From: Halomarinibacterium sedimenti
Lineage (GTDB): Bacteria > Bacteroidota > Bacteroidia > Flavobacteriales > Flavobacteriaceae
Direction of reading: 5' to 3'
DNA: 64,000 nt
Assembly: GCF_019312585.1 (NCBI RefSeq)
Contig: NZ_JAHWDP010000007.1
Location: 35,698-99,697 of the forward strand
Shown: piece by piece, positions 51,427 to 60,360 of the stretch
Layout: every line of letters starts with the position of its first letter
Numbering within the stretch: the first letter of the stretch is position 1
Program-made: the position numbers and the translations under genes
Notes under the pieces: model-generated
Seen by the model: only the letters and a program-made list of their open reading frames with translations
Told to the model about the DNA's origin: nothing
The model's database searches: none

Positions 51427-54400
51427 TTATTTGTTTTCTAATAATAGTTCGTTTGCTTTGTTGTCAAGCTCTATAACTTGTGCCTCAATTTTTTTGAATT
51501 TATCTTCATATAACTTTTGTTTTTTCTGAAGTTTTTGAACAATTTGAATCCAATCTCCGTTGTGAACCCCTATTACTGTATTGACGAGCTTCGGACCTTC
51601 TTTCAGATTTTCTTCCCAGGAACGTCCAACGGTATATTTATAATCTTGAGCAGTCATTTCATTTGGAGCAATAGCTTTACCATAGCCTTTAATATTTTCA
51701 TCTGCAACTATGTAATCACCAGTGCTAACAGGCCCTAATACCTTTACAGGAACTTGCCCCATAAAAGCGATGTTATTTCCCAAGGTTTCTAGGCCTTCTT
51801 CAGGGGCATTCCCTAAAATGATAGGTCGATGTGAAACTACCATGACTTGTTCGGCATTTTCTAAATTACGAGTCACTCTACCTCCTACTATCGCTACAAT
51901 GTCACCAGCCGAAATAAACTCGGAGGCATCCATTCTTTCTAACCATTCCGCATAATCACCATTTCCAGAGGAATACTCTACTCCTATTTTATTAAATTCA
52001 TCAATGAAATTTGTAATCGAGACCGTTCCTGCCGTAATACCATCTAGTAAATCAATTCCAACAAAATCGGAAAGTAGATTCAACATATAGATATTATCCA
52101 ACAAGGTATTTTCTTTGAAATCCCAAAGGGATTGTGCACGAATAGTTCCTGTTTTTCTCCCATCCTTATCCTGAAAGGTGATGTATTCGTTCTCCTTAGT
52201 GAGAGAGTCTGGAGAGACATCGCCAGCCGTTGCAGGTAAATAATTTACAATAATATCGGCTGGAAGTACTACAAAAGGTAGGCCTCCTACCGGAAGGTTT
52301 ATTGGTAAACTTGGAAGGTATTGTGCCGGATTGGGTATTTGAGCCGACGGAATAGGTATGGGAATATTAGGTAAAGGTATCGTTGGTATAGACCAAGATG
52401 GGATAGAGATGTTAACAAAAGGAATATTGACTCCTCCAAATACATTATATCCATTAAGTAAAGTAGTACCTGGAACCGTTAAGTTAGGAAAAGCTATAGG
52501 TAATGTTAACCCTCCAGATGTGCCACTAATAGATCGGGTGTTAATTTCAGAAAAGATTAAATTATTTACATAGTTAAATGTAGCGATACGCTGCGCGGCA
52601 GGCGCAAAAGCAATAACCTCCGAAAATGTAATGGGACCACCACCTGCATTTTGAATTCTTGCTTTTAAGGCATTTAAAGGCCCTTGAAGATCACTTTGTA
52701 TAGGATTGGGATAATTATAAACTGTTCCACCATTTAAAGCACCGTGGTTTTTTCCTAATTTGATGACAATGCCATCTCCTGTAGCACTATTCGTATTTAC
52801 AAAACTGGCAATATAGTTGGCATTATCGCTCTCAATATTGATGGTTTGTGTATTTAAACTACTTAAGAAGGTATTACCCGTTACAGTTAAATCGTTATTA
52901 ATTGTGGTTGCTCCAGCTACCGTAAGAATATCATTTAAAGTCGTTGCGTCAGTAACATCAAGTATACCCGTTAATTGGGTAGGACTGCCATTTGCTACTG
53001 TTAGGGAACTATTTAGAGTCGTTTCATTATCCACTGTCAGTGCTCCTGTTAGCACGGTACTACTTCCATTAAGTACTGATAATTCATTTTGCAAGGTAGT
53101 GGCTTCACCAACCTCTAAGGTGCCAGTAAGCAACGTAGGTGTGTTATTAGCTACTTCCAACGAATTATTCAAGGTAGTTTCGCCATCTACTGTTAGATTT
53201 CCTGTTAAATTAGTAGGGCTAGCATTCAACACATTTAAGGTGTTATTTAAAAAAGTTTCTCCATCTACATTTAACTGTCCCGTTAAATTCGTTTCAGAAG
53301 CATTTGCCACTGTTAAACCTTGGTTTAATGTTGTTTCTCCGTTTACAATGAGTGTTCCGTCCATATTGGCAGGTCCTCCTACAAATAAGCTACCAGTAAG
53401 ATTTGTTGGTGCGTTATTATTGACAAAGAGCGAACCATTTAAGTTGGTAATCCCGTTTACCGTTAGGTTGTTGTTTAATCCAATTGGACCATCCACGTTT
53501 AAGGGTCCCGATAAAAAGGTTGGGCTGCCATTATTTACGGATAGGCTGCTGTTTAAATTGGTTCCTAAATCTACCGTCAAACTCCCTGATAGTATGGAAG
53601 GACTTTGATTATTTACATTGAAAAAGCTTTCAAGGTTTGTAGCTCCTTCTACGGTTAAGCTATTTTCTAACAAGGTCTCCCCTTCAACGGTTAATGTGCC
53701 TGACAGTCGGCTAGGACTGTTATTATTCACATCTAGGGAATTATTCAAATTGGTAGTTCCTTCAACAATTAAATCATCCCCAAGAGTCGTAATTCCTTCT
53801 ACGTTAAGAGGACCGCTCACATTAAGCACACTTCCATTGTTGATATTTACATCGCCATTTAAATCGGTCTGGCCATCTACACGAAGTGTCCCTGTTAATA
53901 CCGTTGCGCTGTTGTTATTTACATTCAATTCACTATTTAAATTGGTTATTCCATCAACCGTAAGATTGCTATCCAGTTGGGTGTCCCCTACAACATTCAC
54001 ATTTCCACTGGCAATTAGTTCACTGCCATTGTTAATGTTAACCGTATTGTTTAAATCGGTTTGCCCATCTACAGATAGGGTTCCTGTTAAATTGGTTGGG
54101 CTTTCATTGTTTACAGAAAGGGATCCATTTAAATCGGTCATTCCTTCTACCTCTAAAGAATCTCCTAAAGTTGCAGCTCCGTCTAAAGCAAAATAGCCTG
54201 TTGCAATAATATCTCTATGATAGGCATATGGAACAAAAGTGAGTTTGTTTTTTCCTAAATCGGCATACTGCCCATACAATTTTACCTCCACTTGAAGGTC
54301 TTTTCGGGATCCACCCCAAAAAATATCTGTAAACCTATTGGCTGTCAGAGGGTTTCCCTTGCCAATGATTAGGTTTACCATTCCGTACGCATCTGTTCTT

Positions 54401-54618
54401 GTGTCTTGTGTTTCTTTATACTCCACATTTCCAGATTCATCTAGAATTGTAAACCGAAGTGTTACATCGGCATTTGGAAGAATGTTCCCAGTAGCATTAA
54501 CTCCAGGAAGTTCCTGTTCGTTTGGGTCGATTATAACCGCTTGATAACTTAATCCATCCGTTTGGGCTTTAGCTACAAATGCAGTTAATAAAATAAGAAG
54601 TAGCGCTATTTTTTTCAT
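51427..54618 (-). CDS. tail-fibre-like beta-solenoid surface protein, paralogue A
   Basis: A 1063-residue paralogue of the next gene, with the same order: signal peptide (1-19), N-terminal module with LSYQAVIIDPN and VPYAYHRD, a long TxLNxxLxVNN / SPTxLTGxLxVDG solenoid, a linker, a GDYAEWLER end domain and a C-terminal coiled coil (KLQKKQKLYEDKFKKIEAQV). Both ends are nearly the same as in paralogue B, while the linker differs: here it is Pro/Ile-rich (IPTIPLPNIPIPIPS) and free of cysteines. The genes are 2 bp apart. Possible functions are adhesin, sheath or fibre; this is inferred from architecture alone. Confidence 0.82.
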   Translation of the reverse strand: MKKIALLLILLTAFVAKAQTDGLSYQAVIIDPNEQELPGVNATGNILPNADVTLRFTILDESGNVEYKETQDTRTDAYGMVNLIIGKGNPLTANRFTDIFWGGSRKDLQVEVKLYGQYADLGKNKLTFVPYAYHRDIIATGYFALDGAATLGDSLEVEGMTDLNGSLSVNNESPTNLTGTLSVDGQTDLNNTVNINNGSELIASGNVNVVGDTQLDSNLTVDGITNLNSELNVNNNSATVLTGTLRVDGQTDLNGDVNINNGSVLNVSGPLNVEGITTLGDDLIVEGTTNLNNSLDVNNNSPSRLSGTLTVEGETLLENSLTVEGATNLESFFNVNNQSPSILSGSLTVDLGTNLNSSLSVNNGSPTFLSGPLNVDGPIGLNNNLTVNGITNLNGSLFVNNNAPTNLTGSLFVGGPANMDGTLIVNGETTLNQGLTVANASETNLTGQLNVDGETFLNNTLNVLNASPTNLTGNLTVDGETTLNNSLEVANNTPTLLTGTLEVGEATTLQNELSVLNGSSTVLTGALTVDNETTLNSSLTVANGSPTQLTGILDVTDATTLNDILTVAGATTINNDLTVTGNTFLSSLNTQTINIESDNANYIASFVNTNSATGDGIVIKLGKNHGALNGGTVYNYPNPIQSDLQGPLNALKARIQNAGGGPITFSEVIAFAPAAQRIATFNYVNNLIFSEINTRSISGTSGGLTLPIAFPNLTVPGTTLLNGYNVFGGVNIPFVNISIPSWSIPTIPLPNIPIPIPSAQIPNPAQYLPSLPINLPVGGLPFVVLPADIIVNYLPATAGDVSPDSLTKENEYITFQDKDGRKTGTIRAQSLWDFKENTLLDNIYMLNLLSDFVGIDLLDGITAGTVSITNFIDEFNKIGVEYSSGNGDYAEWLERMDASEFISAGDIVAIVGGRVTRNLENAEQVMVVSHRPIILGNAPEEGLETLGNNIAFMGQVPVKVLGPVSTGDYIVADENIKGYGKAIAPNEMTAQDYKYTVGRSWEENLKEGPKLVNTVIGVHNGDWIQIVQKLQKKQKLYEDKFKKIEAQVIELDNKANELLLENK

Positions 54619-54620
54619 AA

Positions 54621-55304
54621 CTAATTAGTTTCTAATTCGTTTGTTTCAGTTTCCTCTGGAGTTTCTTCCTTTTTATTACAAGGAATGTCCACCATAATTC
54701 CTAATGCAATTGTATCAACTCCTATGGTCAGTCTTGTCACACTAGAATTGTTATTATCATTTAAAGCTAATCCTGTGGCGTATGCATATTGGAAGTACAT
54801 TTTGGCTGTATCCGAAATATCAAATCGTAGCCCTGCGCCGCTTCTGAAGAAATAGGCAATGTCTTTAAACTCCTCCACATCCTTCACATTATACACTTGG
54901 TTGTTGATGGTTTGTACCCCATCGGTCATATATTCAGCAGAACCTCCAGCAGATATATAAAAAGCAAAGTTCCCTACTTTAAATGCCTCATAATCCAACC
55001 CGAGGTTAAACCCTAAATAGCTAATGTCCCATTCAAAAAAGTTTTGCAAAACGGGATCGCTTCCAATTGCTCCATAATTGTTGTAAGATATCGCAGTGCT
55101 AATGTTTAGTCCATCAGTAAAAATTCTGTGTTTATACCCAGCAGTAATATAGTTTTGGGTCTTAGACTGAAGATTTTCAAGGTATTCACCTTCATTATTT
55201 CTGAACTTAAAATCAGAAACATTAAGCCCCGTTTCAAAAAAGACTTGTTGTCCAAAAGAACTGATAGTAGCTAGTAAAAGACTATAAATGAGTAGTTTTT
55301 TCAT
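54621..55304 (-). CDS. outer-membrane beta-barrel protein
   Basis: A 227-residue protein with signal peptide (MKKLLIYSLLLATISSFGQQ) and alternating strands typical of a small barrel: VFFETGLNVSDFKF, NYITAGYKHRIF, LNISTAISYNNYG, YLGFNLGLDYEAF, FAFYISAGGSAEY, MYFQYAYATGLAL and TIALGIMVDIP. The C-terminus is an unusual acidic tail (EETPEETETNELETN). It is embedded in the solenoid operon (2-bp gaps on both sides), so it is a candidate outer-membrane anchor or export partner for the solenoid proteins. Confidence 0.78.
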   Translation of the reverse strand: MKKLLIYSLLLATISSFGQQVFFETGLNVSDFKFRNNEGEYLENLQSKTQNYITAGYKHRIFTDGLNISTAISYNNYGAIGSDPVLQNFFEWDISYLGFNLGLDYEAFKVGNFAFYISAGGSAEYMTDGVQTINNQVYNVKDVEEFKDIAYFFRSGAGLRFDISDTAKMYFQYAYATGLALNDNNNSSVTRLTIGVDTIALGIMVDIPCNKKEETPEETETNELETN

Positions 55305-55306
55305 AA

Positions 55307-55807
55307 TTATTTTTTCAAGAGAGACGTTTTAAATTCTTTGTTTTCTGAAGTAATTGTCAGGATATATTGCGCACTAGACAAACCATCAAGGTGAATAGAC
55401 GTTTCAGAGGTAGTAACCACCTTTGTTTCGGTATGTACAATTCTGCCTAGAACATCATAAAGAACAATATTAACAGGTTTTTTAAGGGTTTCATTAAAGC
55501 GGACATGCACTATATTCTGAAAAGGATTGGGATATACTACTGCATCCAAACTATTATCGGTTTCTGAAAGCGCAAACACTTCAATGGGAGGCTGTATAAA
55601 TCCCTGACGCATAATCGCTACGGAACTTTGTGAAGTCCCAATAATACTTTGCTGTCCCACACTTTGCTGAATCACATAGTCCCTATCATTTACACGAATG
55701 CTAGATGAGGAACCTGAGGCTGAAAAAGTTGATCTTACAGCTTCCTGAGCAGATAAACTGTAGCAACCAAATGCTACAATGAATAAAGAACTTAGTAGCT
55801 TCTTCAT
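55307..55807 (-). CDS. short T9SS type A sorting-domain protein
   Basis: A 166-residue secreted protein: signal peptide (ending YSLSAQ), a short N-terminal module (TFSASGSSSSIRVNDRDYVIQQSVGQQSIIG) common in flavobacterial T9SS proteins, and a C-terminal sorting domain (VVYPNPFQNIVHVRF, IVLYDVLGRIVH, AQYILTITSENKEFKTSLLKK). It has almost no cargo of its own, so it could serve as a small surface-anchored adaptor or tip. It lies between the HYR protein (4-bp gap) and the barrel protein (2-bp gap). Confidence 0.85.
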   Translation of the reverse strand: MKKLLSSLFIVAFGCYSLSAQEAVRSTFSASGSSSSIRVNDRDYVIQQSVGQQSIIGTSQSSVAIMRQGFIQPPIEVFALSETDNSLDAVVYPNPFQNIVHVRFNETLKKPVNIVLYDVLGRIVHTETKVVTTSETSIHLDGLSSAQYILTITSENKEFKTSLLKK

Positions 55808-55811
55808 AAAT

Positions 55812-58800
55812 CTATTTTTTAATTAAACGCTTTAATACAAAGCCACTATCTGTTTTAATTTCAACAAAATAGATAGCATTTTCTAAGATGGAAATATCTA
55901 GGGTTACCACATTTTGGTTTACTTGAAATACCTGTTCCTTTATCTTCCTACCGTGAATATCAAATAGTTTGATTTGCTGAATGGAAACAAACTCAGAAGT
56001 AGAAATGGTAATATACTCTGAAGCAGGGTTTGGTATGATGCTAATTGTTTTTTCTATTTGATTATCGGAAACTCCTAATAGTTCATTTACAGTAAGCTGA
56101 AAACTGCACGTATCACTATTTCCACTACTATCCATAGCGGTTAAGGAAACTGTTGTTAGTCCCAATCCAACACTACTTCCAGGGGTTGGGTTTTGTGTCA
56201 CAGCAGTAATAGGGTTAGTACAATTATCACTTGCATCGGCAAGACCTTCTGCAAAATAGTCAGGAATGATATACATATTTCCAGCATCCGCTATGACGGT
56301 TTGGTTTGAAGGACAATTAATTGAGGGATCAATCACGTCAACTACAGTAACCGTCGCGGTACAGCTAGCCGTATTACCATAAATATCTGTAGCGGTCAAC
56401 ACTACCGAGTTGGCGCCCAAATCAGCACAGGAAAAATTGGATCTATCAATCGATACAGAAGATAAACCACAGGCATCAAAAGTACCCGAATCAATATCTT
56501 GAGGGGTTATAAAAGCAGTCCCAGAAGCATCTAAGGCCACCGTTATATTTTGACAGCTCATAGTTGGAGGTATAAGATCTTGTACCGTAACGGTCGCACT
56601 ACACGTACTTGTATTTCCGCTGGTATCGGTTACCGATAAAATTACCGAATTAGCGCCCACATTATTACAATTAAAAATGGTATTGCTAATATTCGTGGAA
56701 GCAATTCCACAGGCATCTGTACTTCCACCATCAACATCGCTTGCCGTTATGATAGCAGAACCCGAGGTATCAAGTTGCACTGTTATGTTTTGACATACCG
56801 CTGTAGGTGAAATTACATCTTGAACGGTAACAATAGCATTACAAGTAGCCATATTTCCAGAAGTATCAATAACGGTAAGTGCTACTGTATTAGCTCCTAA
56901 ATCGTTACAATCAAAGGAAGAAATATCAATACTTCTACTTGCTATTCCACAAAAATCACTACTACCACCATCCACTTGTAAAGGGGTAATTGTCGCTACT
57001 CCTGAAGCATCTAATGAAACTGTAATATTTTGACAAATAGCAGAGGGGTTTATATTATCTAAAACAGTTACTATAGCGGTACAACTACTCGAATTTCCAT
57101 TTACATCTGTTGCTGTTAAAATAACCGTGTTTGCACCCACATCCGAACAATCAAAGGTTGTTGTATTTAGGCTTAGGGAGGCAATACCACAGGCATCTGT
57201 AGTACCGTTATCAATGTCGGAAGTGGTTATCGTCCCACTACCGGCTCCATCTAAAATAACGGTAACATCTTGGCATATAACATTAGGAGGAGTACTGTCT
57301 ACTACGGTTACAACAGCAGTACAAGTGGCCGAAGCTCCTGCCGCGTTTGCAACGGTTAAGGTTACAGTATTAGGCCCGATATCACTACAATCAAAGCTTG
57401 TTGTGTCAATGGTTAATGTTGCAGCACCACACGAAACTCCACTTCCGCCATCAATTTGATTTGGAGTTAACGTAGCAATTCCTGTAACGTCAAGTGGCAA
57501 AGTAATATCTGTACAAACTGCTGTAGGCGGACTATCATCAACCACCGTAACCGTGGCAGTATCAGTACTAGAATTCCCTGAAACATCAGTCACTGTCATA
57601 GTTACTAAAACAGGACTTCCTGTATCTGAACAATCAAAACTACTTGGACTTACTGTAATAGTAGTAATTGCACAATTATCCGTAGAGTTGTTATCAACAT
57701 CACTACCTACTATCGTAGCCGTCCCAGAAGCATTTAGAAATACGGTGATGTCCATAGCATTCGCAACAGGAGGATTTGTATCGACAATGGTAACTTCGGC
57801 AAAGCAACTTGCACTGTTTCCGTTGTTGTCTGTAACAGTTAAGGTAACTGTATTGGCACCAAGGTCATTGCAAGTAAAACTACTTACACTAAGTGTTCTT
57901 GAAGCAATTCCGCAAGCATCAGTACTTCCGTTATCTATTTGAGTCGCCGCTATCGAAGTCATTCCTGACGCATCTAGTGGAATTGTAATGTTTTGACATA
58001 CCACGTTGGGAGGCGTTACATCGGAAATCGTTACTTGTGCTGTGCAAGTGTCTTGTCTTCCATTTGCATCCGTGACTGTAAGTGTAACCGTGTTGGCGCC
58101 TACGTTTGTGCAATCAAAAGTATCTATATCCAAAGACCGACTTGTAATTCCACATGCATCGGTACTAATATTATCCACATCAGCAGGTAATATGGTTACC
58201 ATACCATTAGCATCTAATGGAACTGTTATATTTTGACAAAATGCCGTTGGATCATTCACATCTTCAATAGTTACAGTGGCATTACAGATACTGCTATTTC
58301 CAAAACTATCAATTACTGTAAGTACCACATTATTCACTCCAACATCATCACAAAAGAATGCACTAGGATCTGCCGAAAAGAAGGCAATACTACAATTGTC
58401 GGTTGAAGGTGTTGTTGTATTGTCTAAATCTTCGGCAGTAAGGAACGCTTCTCCATTGGCATTTAGTTGTAGAGTAATATTTTGGCAATTGGCAACAGGA
58501 GGAGTAGAATCTTCCACATAAACATTTGCCATACAAGTATTAGTGTTCCCTGAATCATCTGAAACCGTCAGTGTTAAAGAAATTGGAGTTGTGGATCCAC
58601 TAATGGTATAGGTATAATTATCAAAAGGAAATGGTATCAATACATTCCCTGATACTGGGTCTGTAATATCCCAAATCTCAGTACCAGAATAAATCCAATT
58701 ATTAAAAGCAAATGCTCCTTCATTTGCTTGTGTTTCATCTTTTCTATAGGCCCAACCATCAAAATATTCCCAAGGTTCATTTGTGCCATCCATATTGATA

Positions 58801-59624
58801 TTTCCAAACGTATCAATGACGCTTCCATTAAAAAACAATTCAACTGCATCATCCCCACTCATATCGAGAACTGCACTTTCAAAATCTGAAGCAAACCCAA
58901 AAAAGGTTGCAAAGTCGGCTGCATTTGATGCAATCACTAAATAATCTCCTGCCGAAGCAGCCACGGCTGGAAAGGTAAATTCTTGCCCATCACTACCACC
59001 TCCATCATTGGCAACTCCAATTCCGTATAAAGATAAATCGGGAATATCCTCAATAACATAAACCTCCACAGCTTGAACTGCTACCGTAGGTGTTGGATTA
59101 TCAATATCGACATCCAATACTCCTGTAATGACTAGGTCAATTAATTGAGGATTGTAAACATCTGCACAAGTAAAAGCGTTTGGCACCGAACTATAAATCA
59201 GGGAGTTACAATTATCGGTACTACCAGCACCCATAAATTGTAAGTCAGCATTAGTAAAACCATAATTTCCGGTAGCATCAAGCGAAACGGTAATATCTTG
59301 ACAGGCCGCAACAGGATCTTCGGTATCTTCAACGGTTACATTCGCTGTACACGTATCGGTATTTCCAGACGTATCGGTAACTGTTAGAGTTACCACTACT
59401 ACCCCTATGTCTGAACAATCAAAATTACTTGGACTCACAGAAAGGCTTGCTATAGCAACATCGTCTGTAGAGCCCCCATCTACATCAAGTGCAGTGATGC
59501 TACCATTTCCAAAAGAATCTAGTGTTACAGTGGCACTTTGACAAACTGCGGTGGGAGGTGTGGTATCTTGCGAGAAAGAAACTTGAAAAAAGAGTAAGAC
59601 AAAAAATACCGTAATTCTATACAT
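55812..59624 (-). CDS. giant HYR/Ig-repeat T9SS surface protein
   Basis: A 1270-residue secreted protein. After the signal peptide (MYRITVFFVLLFFQVSFSQ) there are about a dozen 80-90-residue HYR-like repeats, each following the pattern QNITVxLDASGxATI, DGGSTDACGI, FDCxDxGANTVxLTVTDxxGNxxxC. Two cysteines per repeat could form disulfides. A lamin-tail-like domain (about residues 160-330: VEVYVIEDIPDLSLYGIGVAN, LVIASNAADFATFFG, FGNINMDGTNEPWEYFDGWAYR) interrupts the array after the second repeat. The C-terminus is a type A T9SS sorting domain (IIPNPASEYITI, IKLFDIHGRKIK, IYFVEIKTDSGF). It is the first and largest gene of a six-gene operon and likely an adhesin. Confidence 0.9.
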   Translation of the reverse strand: MYRITVFFVLLFFQVSFSQDTTPPTAVCQSATVTLDSFGNGSITALDVDGGSTDDVAIASLSVSPSNFDCSDIGVVVVTLTVTDTSGNTDTCTANVTVEDTEDPVAACQDITVSLDATGNYGFTNADLQFMGAGSTDNCNSLIYSSVPNAFTCADVYNPQLIDLVITGVLDVDIDNPTPTVAVQAVEVYVIEDIPDLSLYGIGVANDGGGSDGQEFTFPAVAASAGDYLVIASNAADFATFFGFASDFESAVLDMSGDDAVELFFNGSVIDTFGNINMDGTNEPWEYFDGWAYRKDETQANEGAFAFNNWIYSGTEIWDITDPVSGNVLIPFPFDNYTYTISGSTTPISLTLTVSDDSGNTNTCMANVYVEDSTPPVANCQNITLQLNANGEAFLTAEDLDNTTTPSTDNCSIAFFSADPSAFFCDDVGVNNVVLTVIDSFGNSSICNATVTIEDVNDPTAFCQNITVPLDANGMVTILPADVDNISTDACGITSRSLDIDTFDCTNVGANTVTLTVTDANGRQDTCTAQVTISDVTPPNVVCQNITIPLDASGMTSIAATQIDNGSTDACGIASRTLSVSSFTCNDLGANTVTLTVTDNNGNSASCFAEVTIVDTNPPVANAMDITVFLNASGTATIVGSDVDNNSTDNCAITTITVSPSSFDCSDTGSPVLVTMTVTDVSGNSSTDTATVTVVDDSPPTAVCTDITLPLDVTGIATLTPNQIDGGSGVSCGAATLTIDTTSFDCSDIGPNTVTLTVANAAGASATCTAVVTVVDSTPPNVICQDVTVILDGAGSGTITTSDIDNGTTDACGIASLSLNTTTFDCSDVGANTVILTATDVNGNSSSCTAIVTVLDNINPSAICQNITVSLDASGVATITPLQVDGGSSDFCGIASRSIDISSFDCNDLGANTVALTVIDTSGNMATCNAIVTVQDVISPTAVCQNITVQLDTSGSAIITASDVDGGSTDACGIASTNISNTIFNCNNVGANSVILSVTDTSGNTSTCSATVTVQDLIPPTMSCQNITVALDASGTAFITPQDIDSGTFDACGLSSVSIDRSNFSCADLGANSVVLTATDIYGNTASCTATVTVVDVIDPSINCPSNQTVIADAGNMYIIPDYFAEGLADASDNCTNPITAVTQNPTPGSSVGLGLTTVSLTAMDSSGNSDTCSFQLTVNELLGVSDNQIEKTISIIPNPASEYITISTSEFVSIQQIKLFDIHGRKIKEQVFQVNQNVVTLDISILENAIYFVEIKTDSGFVLKRLIKK

Positions 59625-59645
59625 ATTGTATTATTTTTCTTACGG

Positions 59646-59653
59646 TAAAGATA
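59646..59653 (-). promoter_or_regulatory. putative -7 box of the surface operon
   Basis: On the minus strand TATCTTTA (59653-59646) lies 21 nt before the start of the HYR gene. The identical octamer lies just before the sensor-kinase gene. No -33 TTG is seen, consistent with activator-dependent transcription. Confidence 0.45.
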
Positions 59654-59662
59654 TTTGATAAA

Positions 59663-59714
59663 CCTACGCTAGGAAATACGCATGCGTTGTCTAAAAATAC
59701 GTAGGGGTACGTAG
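59663..59714 (-). promoter_or_regulatory. candidate operator between response regulator and operon
   Basis: Three symmetric elements lie in the 91-bp gap upstream of the -7 box: a direct repeat TACGTAG (59698-59704 and 59708-59714, 10 bp apart, one helix turn), a 10-bp palindrome ACGCATGCGT (59678-59687) and the near-palindrome CCTACGCTAGG (59663-59673). They suit binding of the NarL-type regulator encoded immediately before. Confidence 0.5.
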
Positions 59715-59715
59715 T

Positions 59716-60360
59716 TTAAAGGGAAAGTAATAACTCTTTATTTTCAGAAGCCCAAACATTTAGAGCATCCATACTAGGAGGTAAATCTAATTTTGAAATA
59801 ATATTTCCTCGGTGTTTTTGTACGGTTCGATGAGAAATACTTAACAACTCTCCTATTTCTTTAGAAGTTTTTCCTTGCGCAATAAGTCGTACAATAGTCC
59901 TTTCGGAAGGAGAAAGATACTTTATTTTATCCATTTGTGGATAGATCTCCTTGTCAAACACATCGGTAAAGCTGCTACTAAAATACTTTTCATCCTTTTG
60001 AAGCGCTTGAATGCATTTTTCTATTTCAGAAAAGGGTTCGTCCTTAAGTAAATATCCAGATATATTCAGCTTTTTAGCCTTATGCACATAGGCCTTTTCT
60101 TTATAGGAGGTTAGGATAATAAATTTTGTATCACAATCCTTTTCAATACATTTTTTTATGACTTCAAAACCTGTTAGGATAGGCATTTCAATATCGAGGA
60201 TAGCAATATCAGGTTGATGTGCAAGGATAGATTCTAGGGCCTGTGCTCCTTGGGTTGCACCTTCTAATACAGTATATCCGTGTTGTTGTAATTCGTCTAA
60301 TAACCCTTTTAATAGCATAGGGTGATCGTCGGCAACTAAAATGGAAGGATTGTTTTTCAC
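59716..60360 (-). CDS. NarL/FixJ-type response regulator
   Basis: A 214-residue two-component regulator. The receiver domain (1-125) has the acidic pocket VADDHP, phospho-acceptor Asp56 (AILDIEMP), Thr in IILTSYKEKAY and the conserved Lys in YLLKDEPFSE. The LuxR-type helix-turn-helix (about 147-210) reads LSPSERTIVRLIAQGKTSKEIGELLSISHRTVQKH. It overlaps the sensor-kinase gene by 4 nt and lies 91 bp upstream of the surface-protein operon, its most likely target. Confidence 0.95.
   Translation of the reverse strand: MKNNPSILVADDHPMLLKGLLDELQQHGYTVLEGATQGAQALESILAHQPDIAILDIEMPILTGFEVIKKCIEKDCDTKFIILTSYKEKAYVHKAKKLNISGYLLKDEPFSEIEKCIQALQKDEKYFSSSFTDVFDKEIYPQMDKIKYLSPSERTIVRLIAQGKTSKEIGELLSISHRTVQKHRGNIISKLDLPPSMDALNVWASENKELLLSL

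Noticed and set aside
49557..54196. Long plus-strand ORFs (up to 263 codons) rich in Val, Pro, Ser and Phe
   Set aside because: They are exact antisense shadows of the solenoid repeats; the repeated codon pattern suppresses stops on the opposite strand. They have no signal, motif or promoter.
57127..58521. Several plus-strand ORFs of 76-129 codons
   Set aside because: They are antisense to the HYR repeats and repeat with the same period, so they follow from the repeat structure of the minus-strand gene.
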